This document shows positions 32,593 through 44,558 of a stretch of 64,000 nt of DNA, piece by piece. Under the pieces are notes generated by a model. That model was not told where the DNA came from, did no database searches, and worked only from the letters and a program-made list of their open reading frames with translations. The stretch spans positions 62,642,508 through 62,706,507 of the forward strand of contig CP092863.1 in the NCBI GenBank assembly GCA_030710605.1. The letters are read 5' to 3'. The DNA comes from Cordylochernes scorpioides (taxonomy: Eukaryota > Arthropoda > Arachnida > Pseudoscorpiones > Chernetidae). Each line of letters begins with the position of its first letter. Positions within the stretch are counted from its first letter, which is position 1. A program made the translations under genes and the position numbers.

Positions 32593-34129
32593 CTCGCCAT
32601 CGTCGAAAGTGTAGACAAATTCCGAATATACCTCACCGGTATAAAATTCACCATATACACAGATCACCAAGCTTTACAATGGCTTAAAACTATAAAAAAA
32701 TCCGTCAGGACGACTCTTTAGATGGAGCCTGAGACTATCTACCTATAATTACGAAATTCACTACCTCAAAGGCAGCCAACAGTACGAAGCAGATTTGTTA
32801 TCGCGAAACCCCTTTGTAGGATTTGTCAGTGCTGATATTATCAAACAGCATCAACCAACAGCATCCCCCTTCAACATTGATACAAACGGCTTACATACCA
32901 TTACCCGAAAAGGTGTAATTAAAATAATAATTCCCGAAACCCTGCAACATACTCTAATGAATAAAGTTCACCAAGAATATAACCACCCAGGCATCTCTCA
33001 GATGACCCGCATAATTACTGCCCAGTACTACTGGAAAGGTATCTCTAAATCTATAGAAAAATTTGTCAAGTCGTGTCACACCTGCCAAATCATTAAAAGG
33101 CCCAAAGGTAAAACCTATGGTGCCCTTGGACAAATTCCACCACCTCAACAACCATTCGACTTAATCTCTATAGATACCATAGCTGGATTTTCGAAATATG
33201 GACACTCCAAGACATATCTACACGTAATAGTGGATCATTTAACGCGATATGCTTGGACCTTTCCATCGAAGTCCACCAGTACCCTAACATACATTCAAAC
33301 CCTCAAAACGGTACTACAGCAAGGATCTCCAAAACGTCTGTTATCTGACAGAGCGCCCGCTTTTACCTCAGAAAAATTCCGTAAATTTCTAATAACGCAT
33401 GGTATACAACCTCTACTAACTACCAGCAATAACCCACAGGCAAACGGTTTAATAGAACGCTTTAATGCGACCATTACAGGCAAGCTCAGACTAGCTTATC
33501 TAGAAAATCCGAAAGCTTCCTGGACTCAACTAGTTAAACGCGTCACTCAGACGTACAATAACACGCCCCATTCTGTCACAAGTTTTCCACCTACCTACTT
33601 AATGTTCAATGTTATCCCCCCAGATCTAAGAACTCATCTTGACCCATACCCCGAAATAAATATAGCTCGAGAGATAGCAAACTCTCGTACTCAAAATAAG
33701 CATAAAAAAGATAAAGAAACATTTGATAAGCAGCACAGAACACCACATTTCGAAGTGAATGATCTTGTTTTGGTAAAAAATTACAGACATCCAGACACAG
33801 GTAAATTAGCACCATATTTTACTGGACCATACAAAATAATTGAAATAATATCACCTAATGTCGTTCGAATAGATCGCCCCAATCAGCCTCTCAATAGAGA
33901 CAGTGACACCATACATGTCAATAAATTTAAATATTACACAGAGAATGTTCTGTACATTACACCTCCACAAACCCGATTTGCTCAAAACCCACAGCGATTG
34001 TCTCAAGATGTATATTTCAGTGAATTCAATCATTTGACTCCAGATATCTTCGAGACGCAACTAGTCCGAATTATACCGCCTACAAGCTCACAACCCTTTT
34101 TGCATTTAAACCCCAGTATTTTCAAATAG
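32593..34129 (+). pseudogene. RNase H end and integrase of the second Ty3/Gypsy element
   Basis: After the TGA the frame continues as LAIVESVDKFRIYLTG to YTDHQALQWL, then shifts by one base in the A-run near 32693-32702. From about 32705 the new frame gives the RNase H end and integrase: H-H-C-C finger (HQEYNHPG to CHTCQ), D-D-E core in ISIDTIAG, LLSDRAPAF and NGLIERFNA, and a C-terminal GPYKI box near 33828. Stop at 34127-34129. The integrase frame itself is unbroken. Confidence 0.88.
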
Positions 34130-36089
34130 GCAAGAAATATGCCAAACTCAACAAAAGAAGAGAGAGAGAGAAAGTCAGTTTCGAGTAAATCTCAAACATC
34201 CCCCATGATTGACCACCCACGGCGATACCGTGAAAAACAGGGAAGTGGACGCCCTTTTTGACGTCACTCCCTTGGTCACTACTATCTTTTGAGAATATCT
34301 TTGGACATGCCCTCTCTTCCCCCTCAAGGCAGATCTTCTTGACCGCTAGCTTCATGACGCCATTTTGAACACATGTGTCACACTACTCATTTAGATTTCC
34401 TCGAGAATCTCACAAATCTCACCAACGAGATATCACAACACAACATGCTTTAAACATTTTACATGTTAATTGATAACACCAATTAAAACAATTTGGTTGA
34501 ATCTCAGACTTTTTAACGCGAAAGAGAAATCATTCTCTACATACCAGCATTGAGGACAAACGAAAAGATCATTGCACATATTCCCAGTTTCAGAGTCATA
34601 GAAACACCGATGTTACCAAAGGGATATAATCTAGTCACACACCACAACTGTAACTTTTCGTCAAAAGAGACAATTTTTGTTCAATTTTACACTACTTAAA
34701 ATTTATCCAATCATTAATAACCTTCAATTATATTATAAATTTTGTATGAAATCTTGAATAATTATTCTTATTCTTACCTTTCAATTATATAAACAAATTT
34801 TTTAATCCAACATTTAAAAAAAAAAAAACCTTTAATCAAATTTACTTTTATTTTTCATGATATTATTCTAGTATTGTAAAACATCTAATTGTTTCAAAAA
34901 TTATTTTTATTTTATTATTTATTATATATTTTATATATTACAGGTTTAATTTTGTCCACTTACACTTTTTGTACCCGCAATCATATTTCTATATTTCTAT
35001 TCACTATATTTTATATTTGTTTAAATACCTTTATTATCTGACAATGTTTATCATCCACTATCGGGCATCTACAACAATCGTTTTCAACAATCATATTCTT
35101 TAACCAATCCCCTATATTTTTCATCACTATCTTTTCAGTCATTGCGTCACGTCAATGTAGAAAAACGACAGCACTGCTTGACAATTTATTTTTTGATTTC
35201 GTAATTCAACAAACGCCTTGAACACAGTTCCCCAGACTTACAAATCCAAACTTCTGGTCTGAACAAGCTTCAAGAGTTTATTTCATTTCATCCGCAGAGC
35301 AAATCACCAACGCATACACAAAGCGTTCACTTTTTTCAACTTTCAATTTTTTTTTTCAGCTCTAGCGGACCACATTCAACCTTTGATTTCGAGTCAAGTC
35401 AGATCACCTACTGTCGCTACAATTCTACTTATCGCATGGCTCTATTTCACTCCTTTCTCAATCATATTAATAAGCAACTTTTCTTCAACAACTTTTAACC
35501 CAATAATCCTAAAATTGTGACAAAACACTGTAACCCTTATATAGGATCGCAAGTGAAACATTGCCAAGGAAGACAGCTCAAGTCTATATCCTCGCTTTGC
35601 ACCTGGATCTGAGTATTTGGTTTACATGAGCACTTCTAACAATTACATATTCTTCAACAACTTTTCAACCCAATAACACTACAATTGTGACAAAGCACTG
35701 TTACCCTATACAGGATCACAGGTGAAACATTGCCTAGGAAGACGCTCAAGTCCATATCCTCGCTTTTCACCTGGACCTAAGTATTTGATTGCATGTGTAA
35801 ATCTCACAATTGCTTATTCTTTAACTACTAACCCTGTCCAACGCCCACCAATATTCTCTTAGAATGTGAATTTTTATGTCATCATTTTATTTTAATCATC
35901 TTTTTCGTTAATCAAACAAAATGTCATTTTTATTTCACTTTTATATATCCAACAAATATCATCTTGTTATAGTCCTTTTTAACCCTCACAGTTTAAATTA
36001 ATTAAAAGAAATTTTAATTACTTACCTGTGTTAGAGAGGCTTTACCCGCCTAAACCCGGATAAACCCTTTCACTCCCGGGGCCCATCTA
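34130..36089 (+). other. Long 3' non-coding region of the Ty3/Gypsy element
   Basis: Nearly 2 kb without a credible frame. It holds a ~175-bp tandem duplication at about 35475-35820 (CTTCAACAACTTTT, TTGTGACAAARCACTGT, CCTCGCTTTKCACCTGGA recur in order). No envelope-like gene or transmembrane segment was recognised. Confidence 0.7.
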
Positions 36090-36940
36090 TAGTAATTTAA
36101 AACAACAACCTCATATTGTGTAGATAACTTATAACAAGATTGTCATGTTGTATATAGAGACACATCTATAAATAATTATGCGCATGATTAATCTGTGTCA
36201 TTGCATCACCTATGTGATGTAATTTGTACAAAGTGGATAAATATATAAAATCTGTAATAGATTTAAGAGTTGAGCTAAAGCAGAGATCGAGCATAGTATT
36301 ACCAAAACAACAGTCTAAAGATGGAACTCATAAATCAGGTAGATTCACAATTCCCACGACAGGCCACCCACACTGTCACATGTGGTGGAATGCAGAGACC
36401 CCTCTCACACCTGGACAGGTAAAGGCGCCCTTTCTCAAACGCCCCTGTCACATAAGGTCACCCCGTCTTTAACCTATAAATCATCACCTTACAGGGACTT
36501 GACAGCTCAGTACAGTTCAGTCAGTTGAGTTTAGTTCACCCTTAGCGTCAGCTCACGTCGGTCGTACCTTATGTCGATCTCAACTATCATGTAGACGAGC
36601 AAGAAACTTCTATGTCTCCATCTTTCGCTCCTGGCTCAACTTTTATCTGTTAACGGAACTTTCTTAGTGCAACTGTGTCTTCGTTTTTTGTGTATGGATA
36701 TCCCCAAGCTTTTCCACTCTGCCTCGACCACGACTGCCTGTATTTTGTGAGAACTTTTAAAGGTCTTCCAAGGTGCAGAGAGGTACTGGAAAACTCTACA
36801 TCCTGACTGTTCCTCTTGGTCAACACAGTACAACAAGAGCTACCAGGACTTCAACCTTATTTCAGTAGTCGACAGGATACTACAAGTCGACATCAAACTC
36901 AACAAATCATTACAGTGAGTCGACAAGATCTCTTATTTCA
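36090..36940 (+). repeat. 3' LTR (851 bp)
   Basis: Starts TAGTAATTT where the 5' LTR has TGG, and ends CTTATTTCA. Other mismatches seen: A/G in TATGTRATG and A/T in AAATAWATAAAATC. It is followed by a TA microsatellite. Confidence 0.93.
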
Positions 36941-37212
36941 TATATATATATATAGCTAAATGTTCTAAAATAAACAATATCATCAAATTGTATTTTTTTT
37001 TTCATTATCATCCACTGATTTGTTCGGATTGTGCACCTTGACGTGTATTGACAAGATGTCAATAAAATTATGTTACTTGTCTCTAATGCCTCTAGCGTCA
37101 CCAATTAATTAAATGGCACTCTTCTTTATTGATTAACTGGACATCAATTTTCAAGGAGGCTTATTGGGGCATCTTTTTATATAATAGGACGATGACCCAT
37201 TTTATAAAAATA
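36941..37212. other. Unassigned AT-rich sequence
   Basis: TA microsatellite at the left edge, then 250 bases without coding or repeat similarity that I could establish. Confidence 0.4.
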
Positions 37213-37719
37213 CTAGCCGAATGACCCGGGCAATGCCCGGGTTTTACCCGATTAAATGTTTTTATTCAAATACTATTCGTTACAATTATAAATTGGCGCC
37301 GTGGATGTCACTCTTGTGAAACGTCCCGCTCCAAACTTTGTGTCTGAGAAGCGATATTTTTATAGAAAGATGATCTGGCTTTTGTTTTCTGCTTGAATGA
37401 ATGTTTTTCTGTTAGAATTTTGTTCCTGCGTACAAAATAATGAACTGGTTTCACCCGTGGTCTCTGCTTTTTGGAATTTTTCCAGATATAATTTTGTATC
37501 TGATAATCAAACATGATACAGCAATATCGTCATCATCATTTTCTGACTTAAAATATATAGTTTTTTAATAATTGATTTATATATTTTTAAAATAGCCTAT
37601 CGTCTTCCCGTAATTTTTTACCTATGTATGGGAATTTTGGTTTGAATTAATGTACTACTGCGAATTTGTATACCGGACATACAAACAAACATACAAACAT
37701 TCATTTTTATATATATAGA
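37213..37719 (-). mobile_element. Helitron-like element HL-D, complete 507 bp
   Basis: Minus strand starts TCTATATATATAAAAATG at 37719 preceded by A and ends TTCGGCTAG at 37213 followed by T, with a perfect CCCGGGC-ATT-GCCCGGG hairpin. It matches 13675-14181 closely, including the U2-like TATCGCTTCTC near 37349. Non-coding. Confidence 0.78.
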
Positions 37720-37760
37720 TGTAGAATTACTTGATAAGGGTAAAAGGCGACTATAATATA

Positions 37761-37961
37761 CACTCATGGACAAAACCTAAGGTGTGAAGTCTTTGATGCC
37801 GCCAATTGTCTGCTTTTTGAAGGAGACAGAGGCAATTTTGTTCACACTTGGTTATCTCGTGTGTCTTCAATAAAGGTCACTGTAATACCTTTCAGAGTTA
37901 TTGTCTGAATCCCGAAATACATGGTAAAAAGTACAACTTCCTTAAGTTTTGTCTATGAGTG
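37761..37961. mobile_element. Tc1-like MITE, 201 bp
   Basis: Inverted ends CACTCATGGACAAAACCTAA and its complement (two mismatches) with TA at both sides. No transposase. The internal sequence is unrelated to the 25596-27016 element. Confidence 0.87.
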
Positions 37962-37963
37962 TA

Positions 37964-39051
37964 TATGTCTTTTGAACCTTTCCTTTATATATATGTTGTA
38001 AACCCGGGTAAGCCAACAAGTGAGTTGGAAGCAGTCGGGGTTGAGTGGCAAGGCGTGCAGAGTGGGAAGTCCACACGGAACAGTAAAGACAAAGTTTGGG
38101 ATCAAAAGACGCTCTCCTAGTACGTCTCAAGTGGCACCAGGACCAGGGGAGAGTTGAGGATTAACTGAGGAAAGCTCGGCGTCCTGCATGAAGCCGCGGA
38201 GGCAAAGAGGAGCCAAAACGGCGTCCACGAGGGCCGCCGTGAGACCTAGCACTGAGCGGCTTCTCCGAAAATATCCACTGTAACCTAACTAACTGTCAAC
38301 ATCCAGACCAACGTCCTTTTTGTCCCTCTCTGGATCCCCCGGGTGTCCGGTAGCAAGCTAAGTGTCACTTTGAGACGACTAGAAAAGACGTCATACTTTA
38401 TTACTTACAAATAACATTGTTTAAATTACGATATATATATGTGATAAGATCCTGTCGACATTTTATGTTACAATATAATAATAATGTGGGGGAAGAGAAA
38501 TAATCACACCACAAATTGGAAGATGAACCCAGACAACCAGAGAGAGAGAGATGGGGGGGGGGGGGACAGCCGGCCTGCCCGCCGCTGAGCTTAATTAGTC
38601 CTGAGGTTCCAAGTAACGCCCCTGTGGTCGCCCCCTGGAATGTCGCTGGTGTCTCAAATGACTGGACTTTAGCTGCTGTCTCTCTCTGGGCTGACTCTAG
38701 GTTTACTTTATTATTCCTGGAAAAGTAATATTATGACATATATATGACTTGGCTTCGTCCATTTTCTGTTGGAATGAATGTTCGCCGAAAGAATCTTGTT
38801 TACAGCGACCAAACTTAATTAATGTAACAATATTAACAACTGTTTGTTGGTTGTTTGCTTAAAAAATACATAGCTACATCAACCAATTATTTATTTTAAA
38901 TCCAAACACAGAGGTTTCTTTCAAACATGTAACAAAAGTTTCCCCCCAAATCAAAAGTAAAGAGATATTTCAGTTAGGCTTTTGCTTAGGTCACCCCCCC
39001 CCCTCCTCCCCTCCGTGTACAAGGAATTAACCAATCCGCTGCGAGCAGACT
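37964..39051. other. Unassigned region with two GC-richer blocks and a G13 run
   Basis: 37994-38420 starts TGTTGTAAACCC and 38485-38740 starts TGTGGGG and ends ATGACA; both have retroelement-like base composition and could be solo LTRs, but no target duplication could be matched. A run of 13 G occupies 38553-38565. A pyrimidine tract with C9 lies near 38995. Confidence 0.4.
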
Positions 39052-39472
39052 AAAATTCGCGTTAAAATTCAGAAAGTTGTTTTTAAAGAAAGGACTCTAG
39101 TTGCTCCATCAGATTTATCTCCAAAATGCATCCACCCTTATCCTGAATTGAAGGCGTTTGTTATTCATAATTTGTAATGTAGTTGAATATTTGCATAGCT
39201 TGAAATCAAAGTGCTACGTTGATGAGACCTACGCCTGGCAAATCGATTATTATCGCCTTAACAATACTGGCATCCAGGCGCTGAGGAATGAACTGCACCT
39301 TCCTACAGAGGTCGTACCCTACGTTCTGGTGAAGTCAAAGTCTTCCTAGAATGCTCCACGTGGTTCTTCAGAAGTCAAACCTGATTCTGAAACTTGGCGC
39401 AAGGGAAGTGGACGTGATGACTACCGTTCTTCTGCTGGGTATCGTGGAGGAGTGGGACGTCATCCTCAGTAA
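39052..39472 (+). pseudogene. Ribosomal protein eS10 (RPS10) pseudogene, intronless
   Basis: Conceptual translation in two frames follows eS10: VKIQKVVFKE matches the N-terminal helix, PYPELKA follows, then after a frameshift near 39166-39172 LHSLKSKCYVDETYAWQIDY, NNTGIQALRNELHLPTEVVP and VLVKSKS, the most conserved part of the protein. An in-frame TAG (39346-39348) follows, then an Arg/Gly-rich tail RGGVGRHPQ and a stop at 39470-39472 in the position of the normal C-terminus, although the middle of the tail is shortened. Absence of introns suggests a retrocopy. No poly(A) tract remains. Too broken to make protein. Confidence 0.85.
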
Positions 39473-39493
39473 GCTTTTGTCTTATTTTACATA

Positions 39494-39705
39494 TAGTTAA
39501 ACCTGTCTATAGCGCCCCCTCTAAATAACGCCTTCCTCTCTATAGCGCCTTATTTTAAAGGTTATAATTTAGTTCGAGGAGCATGAACTCATGTAATTTA
39601 TTCTATCTGCTTATTTGGTTGCTTATTTGTTTAATTTATAGTTAAACCTGTCTATAGCCCCCCCCTCTTTATAGCGCCCGAGGGAGCTATAAACAGGTTT
39701 AACTG
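39494..39705. mobile_element. MITE with TAGTTAAACCTG ends
   Basis: Left end TAGTTAAACCTGTCTATAGC and right end GCTATAAACAGGTTTAACTG are inverted and flanked by TA. A second copy of the left end starts at 39641, so two copies may be fused. Same family as 41095-41271. Confidence 0.78.
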
Positions 39706-39707
39706 TA

Positions 39708-40394
39708 TAATAAGTTAAATTATATTCTTATAAATTATCTGACTTTATGTAGTAAATTTTTAAATGAAACTAAAAAAAAAAACATATTTTATATTACATA
39801 TTATATTACACAGATAGATTGTGTATTGCGTCATATTAAAATCTTATTGAGGAACTTGATATAAGCATATTTATTCCACTTCATGATCCAACAGCAGCAA
39901 TGATCCCATAAAGTCCCAGAGTCGGGATAGGATCAGGTTCAGTTACATCTCGAGAGAAAGCTGTGAGGTTCCTTTAGTTGAGCGTCGCCTTCCCACTCGA
40001 GCAGTAGGAACAGTGATCCCAGAGGTCCAGACATCGAGAGAAAATATTCATGGATCGTTTAGTTGGATTGAACATCATTAATTAAGATTGCAGGAGTGGC
40101 GATGTTCATTTATAAAATACGGCCATTAAAGACACATGGGCCAATAGACCACAACAGGCCACACAGCCAATAGAGTATACAGCAGGCTCCCATAGCCAAT
40201 ATAGGCAAAATAATTCTATAATTTAAAGACAACCTCAAAGGACTTCCAAAAACTCTATGATAGATTGTGTATAGTTTAAATTTTACAAGAGAAGGAAACG
40301 CCTGACATCATTTGAAGAATAAACAAAAGTTAACGGCGACGTGTTTCTTTTATTATAGTTGTTTTTTTTTTTTTACTTATCCTTTTAGTCTAAA
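39708..40394. other. No feature recognised
   Basis: AT-rich sequence with a few GC-richer phrases (for example 39915-40050). No coding, RNA or repeat assignment could be supported. Confidence 0.4.
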
Positions 40395-40793
40395 TTAGAC
40401 AAGATCTTGGAGGTCGTGCTCGTAAAGAAGCTCAAGAACTCTTCTTGGTTCACTGTACAGGGATCTTTTGTCCTTTCCAATGCAATTTAGTAAATGTTGG
40501 GGAGTGGCCTCTTCGGTTTTGCACCTAGTGCACATGGGGAAGCTTTTGGCTCCCTCTTTATAGACTAGAGGGCGCAGGTGACCAGATTTCCATCTGGCCA
40601 ACTGTGTCGATTCCCTTCTGTTTAGTTGGAGGGTCTGTTTTTTGGGGTTTTCTGCCTGGTACCAAGAATGATGGAAACTAACTATGGATTTAACTCCGCC
40701 ATTGTCGGTCCCAAGCCCGAATGTAAAAGGAGGAGGGGGAGCAGTAACAAGCTCGTTAAAAAACCTGGGTTCAGTTGGCCCGACTGATAGCAC
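40395..40793 (-). pseudogene. LINE C-terminal fragment (132 codons)
   Basis: On the minus strand ARWKSGHLRPL, then CTRCKTEEATPQHLLNCIG and YSEPRRVLELLYEHDLQDLV form the typical tail after RNase H in I/R1-type non-LTR retrotransposons: RLRSGH-like box, C-X2-C, H, C knuckle and a terminal DLV. The 5' part is missing. Confidence 0.8.
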
Positions 40794-41094
40794 CCTGTAA
40801 GGGCTCCTATTCTTGGGTTACAGGATATTCAGCAGCGTCTGTTCACCATGTTAGGAGCGGCTGCACAGGGCGTCTGTTCCTCATGTTAGAGGCGGCCATT
40901 TAATACCAGGTCAAAGTCCAAGTTACACCTCTCTGTAGGTGACCTCGGGGGAATGTTGGATAAAACCAGCGCTTTAACGTAACTGGCATATAACCTATAT
41001 GGAGTCGTGCACATTATAGTTATATATTCGGCAAGCTTTCGGGCTTTTACGTCCCTCGACAGGCAACTTTTCATGACATGTGACTAATAACATA

Positions 41095-41271
41095 TAGTTA
41101 AACTTGTCTATAGCGCACCCTCTTGGGATTCACTAAAATAGGGTGCTATAGAGAGGGGGTGCTATAGACAGGTCACCTTTAATGTAAAATTAATACATTT
41201 TAATTTTTAAAACATGGCGCTATAGAGAAGAAGGCGCTATTTAGAGGGAGCGCTATAAACAGATTTAACTG
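41095..41271. mobile_element. MITE with TAGTTAAAC ends, 177 bp
   Basis: Inverted ends TAGTTAAACTTGTCTATAGC and GCTATAAACAGATTTAACTG, flanked by TA. The interior alternates GGCGCTATAGAG and its complement, so the whole unit could fold into a hairpin. Related to 39494-39705. Confidence 0.8.
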
Positions 41272-41639
41272 TATATGCAAAATTTCCAAATATAAAAATT
41301 ATTATCAGAAGCTTATACCAATTTATTAAGCACTTTTATACATCTGTCGATTTACGTTCCAAGAAAATCTGGATTACCTCTCTCTGTTTAATAAATATAT
41401 TTATGAAAAATATTCTGTAAAACCTCTAACAAGCTACCACCTGTACAAAATCTAAATTATATTGACCCTATCTAATTCAATCTCTGATTAATGATCATCC
41501 TCCAGGAGAGACCAAAGAGCTGAATCTGCTTCACTTTCAAACTTGTACACTGTCTTTCACAATATTTCCAATAGCATTGTCCACAATAAAAAAAAAATAA
41601 ACTCACAGAATCTATGGACAAACCTATACATTATGGATT

Positions 41640-41832
41640 ACACAAGCAGCAATCTCAAAATTTATATTTTCATGTTTTCAAGAATCTCACATGAGTGCAC
41701 TTCAACAACCTTCTCAACTGGCCATTGCCATGTACAAGTGTACTCCGCGAAATTTTGAAAGAGGATTCAATTTACCCTAACTGTTAGAATGAAGACCAAA
41801 CAGTGGATCATATCCTCTTCATCTGTTCAGAT
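41640..41832 (+). pseudogene. LINE C-terminal zinc-knuckle remnant
   Basis: One frame reads FNNLLNWPLPCTSVLREILK and then NEDQTVDHILFICSDL, resembling the tail of non-LTR polymerases (E-D-Q-T-x-x-H-I-L-F-x-C-P). The first Cys of the knuckle is followed by a stop. A short relic; clade not determinable. Confidence 0.5.
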
Positions 41833-42103
41833 CTCTGATAACAAACGGCCACTCTCCTATGAATTATAAATCTCAACCTAGCATTGATTAAATATTTCTT
41901 CCTAGAAATAAATATGCTTGATACTTCCCCAATATTTTGAACTTCCACAGCAATTTTAAATAAAACCAAAAATACTTAAGTCTAACTACCCACACGAGTG
42001 GTCAGAGAGATCTTTTGAGTAACCTGTATTAATTATATATTTTATAAAAATATATTCTGATATCAAAGTGTATCAATAGTTGTATATATATACAGTATAT
42101 AAT

Positions 42104-42655
42104 ACAGTAGAACCTCCCTGTAAAGGACACCTAGTTGCAGAGCCAAAGTGTCCTTTAGAGAGAGATGTCTCCATACATTTCAATCACAGCAGTCGTAATG
42201 TTCTCTATCTTGGGTGTGTAAAGCTGCTGTTCTGGGCCCATGTCAATTTTCTGTTATTGTGTCCAATGAAGAACCTCAAATGTCTCCATACATCTTTATC
42301 ACAGCGATGTCCTCTATCTTGGGTGTGTAAAGCTGCTGTTCTGTGTCAATTTTCTGTTGTTGTTGTCATGTCCAAAGAAGAGCCTCAGATGTTCCATACA
42401 TCTCTATCATAGCAATGTTCCCTATCTTGGGTGTGTAAAGCTGCTGTTCTGGGTCCATGTCAATTTTCTGTTGATGTCATGTCCAATGAAGAAACTCATA
42501 TGTCTCCATACATCTCTATCACTGCAATGTCCTCTATCTTGGTGTATAAATGTTGTTGTCGTTGTCGTGTCCAATGAAGAACCTCAGATGTCTCCATACA
42601 TCTCTATCACAGTAATGTCCTCTATCTTGGGTGTGTAAAGCTGCTGTTAGTAAAT
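42104..42655. repeat. MITE-like end followed by ~110-bp tandem repeat
   Basis: 42104-42170 matches the left end of the 28760 MITE (CAGTAGAACCTCC, AAAGTGTCCTTTAGAGAGAG). It runs into about five head-to-tail units of roughly 110 bp, marked by CTCTATCTTGGGTGTGTAAA near 42202, 42312, 42420, 42532 and 42620. This looks like internal expansion of a MITE whose right end is lost. Confidence 0.75.
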
Positions 42656-43044
42656 AGGTATCGTTGCCATGTTAGTCACCTTGGACCAGAATGTGGTCGA
42701 TTATTCCAAGGGTCCAGAGAGGTCGGACTTTCAGCAATATCATTTCCTTTCATAATTCCTAGTATTAAACGAGAATTTCTTCTCGGATAGTCTGAAAACA
42801 TAACATTTCACAAAATCACATTTAATTTTAGGAATTTTTCGAATATTTAAAAATCATGAAATATAAATCAAGGTACTTGTTCTTTCGAATAAATAAAACA
42901 TCACTCGAATTGCTCATTTCTTTCCTGATCTACAGCCATGCAAATTCGTTCTTCTAAAATTTGAAAACCCTCTATACTTTTCCATTTATTCTCTAATAAA
43001 ATAACATGGTCTGTATTCATGATAAAATTGTAAAAAACATTTAA

Positions 43045-43243
43045 AATTACAAAATAATTTCTCACAATGAGTTTCTTTCTATTACAAAACGCTAGCTTTC
43101 AAGCGATAATCGTTCTTCAATGGGCTTAATAAAAATATCGACAAATCTTACAATAAATATTTATAAAAATATATAAATTATCGCTTGAAAGCTAGCATTT
43201 TAAAATAAAAATAAACTCATTGTGAAAACTATTTTGTAACATG
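43045..43243. mobile_element. Palindromic (foldback) element of about 200 bp
   Basis: Arms at 43047-43112 and 43172-43242 are inverted copies over about 65 bases: TTACAAAATA, CACAATGAGTTT and GCTAGCTTTCAAGCGATAAT appear in reverse complement on the right. The ~60-base centre is unrelated. No coding. Superfamily unknown. Confidence 0.8.
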
Positions 43244-44177
43244 ATCTGATTGACACACACACACACAGGGTCTATTCTCTTTCCCAATATATTCCAAACA
43301 CCAGAGTTGATTTTTTCATTAAAAAAGATTATTTAAAATTATAAAATAATGGGAAAAAAGTTAGTTTGTGTTCCACATGGATCACAAATATATATATAGC
43401 AATAATAACATTGAAGTCCTTGTAAGAAATATTTTCCATTTATAAAATATTTTTATATTTATAAAAGATAGTTTTATAATATCAAAAATATGTTTCTCCA
43501 GTAAAATATTAAACATTATGTGTGGTGGTAAATCATAAAGATAGAGGTTGGCTGGCCGGTATTCATAGTTCTTCGAATTAAAGATACTTCGCGGTCAGTA
43601 AATCTTTTTACTTAGAAATTTCTAACGTCTTGCCGAATGTTTCAATTTTTGTTCGTTTCTAACGAGGACCAAATATTTTTATCGAAACGTCGCGATAATA
43701 AAAAAAAGATTACTGGTCAAAGTATTTTAATTTGAAGAATAATGTGTGGTTATACACTCTTGGTAATACATTATCAAAACTATTTTAGACATGTATGATT
43801 ATTTTTTAAATTAAACAATTACTACTTGTTGACTTTGCTTAGAATTTTTAATGAAACTGATTCCAAGAATTATTAATTAAACATTATATTTATTGATTTA
43901 CAAGAAAGAGAACAAAATATAAAAGGGAAACTAATATTAAACAAAGGAACATTTTTCTTTTCGGTTAGCGCCTAATTACCTGTACGCTTACACACACTCT
44001 GTGGTAGCAATTATTCAATATATATACAACACTAGTGCGGTTTGGTGTTTATATTTTTATAATTAAGAATGATATTTGTAAAAATTGTTTATTAAACTTT
44101 ATACAGAACTTTTTACGTCATGTTGTTTACATTCTACTTCTTTATTGTTCTTGTTTATACAATGATGATATATGTTT
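43244..44177. other. No feature recognised
   Basis: AT-rich, with an AC microsatellite at about 43254-43266. Nothing else supportable. Confidence 0.4.
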
Positions 44178-44366
44178 GGCAAAATTGGTTCATCTGCATG
44201 CACTTGTGGAAACGAAAAACAAACCCCTGAACACCTTCTGATAAACTGTCCATTAACTTCTGATCTAAGGGAAGAAAACTAACTTTACCTGACAAATATA
44301 AAACAAGTTGTTTACAATAAAGACCAATACATTAAGTTTAATAGATTCTGCAGGCTGTATATTTAA
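44178..44366 (+). pseudogene. LINE C-terminal zinc-knuckle remnant
   Basis: GKIGSSACTCGNEKQTPEHL followed by LINCPLTSDLREE is a clear C-X-C, H, C tail of a non-LTR retrotransposon polymerase. A TAA interrupts after REEN; the same frame then continues to a stop at 44364-44366. Confidence 0.75.
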
Positions 44367-44475
44367 GGTGAAAGTGTTGACTGTATATATTTCAAGCTAC
44401 TATTTCTAATTACTATATGCAAAATTTGACATCGAATGCGTAATTTCCATGCTTCCCAATGTTCAATTATGTTGA

Positions 44476-44558
44476 TCTATATATATAAAAATGAATGTAT
44501 GTGTGTGTGTCTGTTTGTTTGTTTGTCCTCTATGCCTGACCAAACCACTCATTGGATC
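44476..44558 (+). mobile_element. 5' end of Helitron-like HL-A, cut by assembly gap
   Basis: TCTATATATATAAAAATG after A, a TGTG/TTTG tract and CTGACCAAACCACTCATTGG, then the sequence enters the N block. Confidence 0.8.

Larger units (their letters stand above)
28940..36940 (+). mobile_element. Ty3/Gypsy LTR retrotransposon with 851-bp LTRs
   Basis: LTRs 28940-29790 and 36090-36940 are each 851 bp with about three mismatches seen, one of which changes the 3' LTR start from TG to TA. A 4-bp TATA duplication fits the flanks but lies in a TA run. Gag and pol are in different frames; domain order is protease, RT, RNase H, integrase. A ~1.96-kb non-coding stretch separates integrase from the 3' LTR. 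No conventional tRNA 3'-end primer site was recognised after the 5' LTR (GTAGCCGACAGGATAACC). Several breaks make the copy non-autonomous. Confidence 0.94.

Noticed and set aside
37994..38416. Possible solo LTR starting TGTTGTAAACCC
   Set aside because: The interior looks retroelement-like, but no matching target duplication or convincing CA end could be found, and no second copy is in the window.
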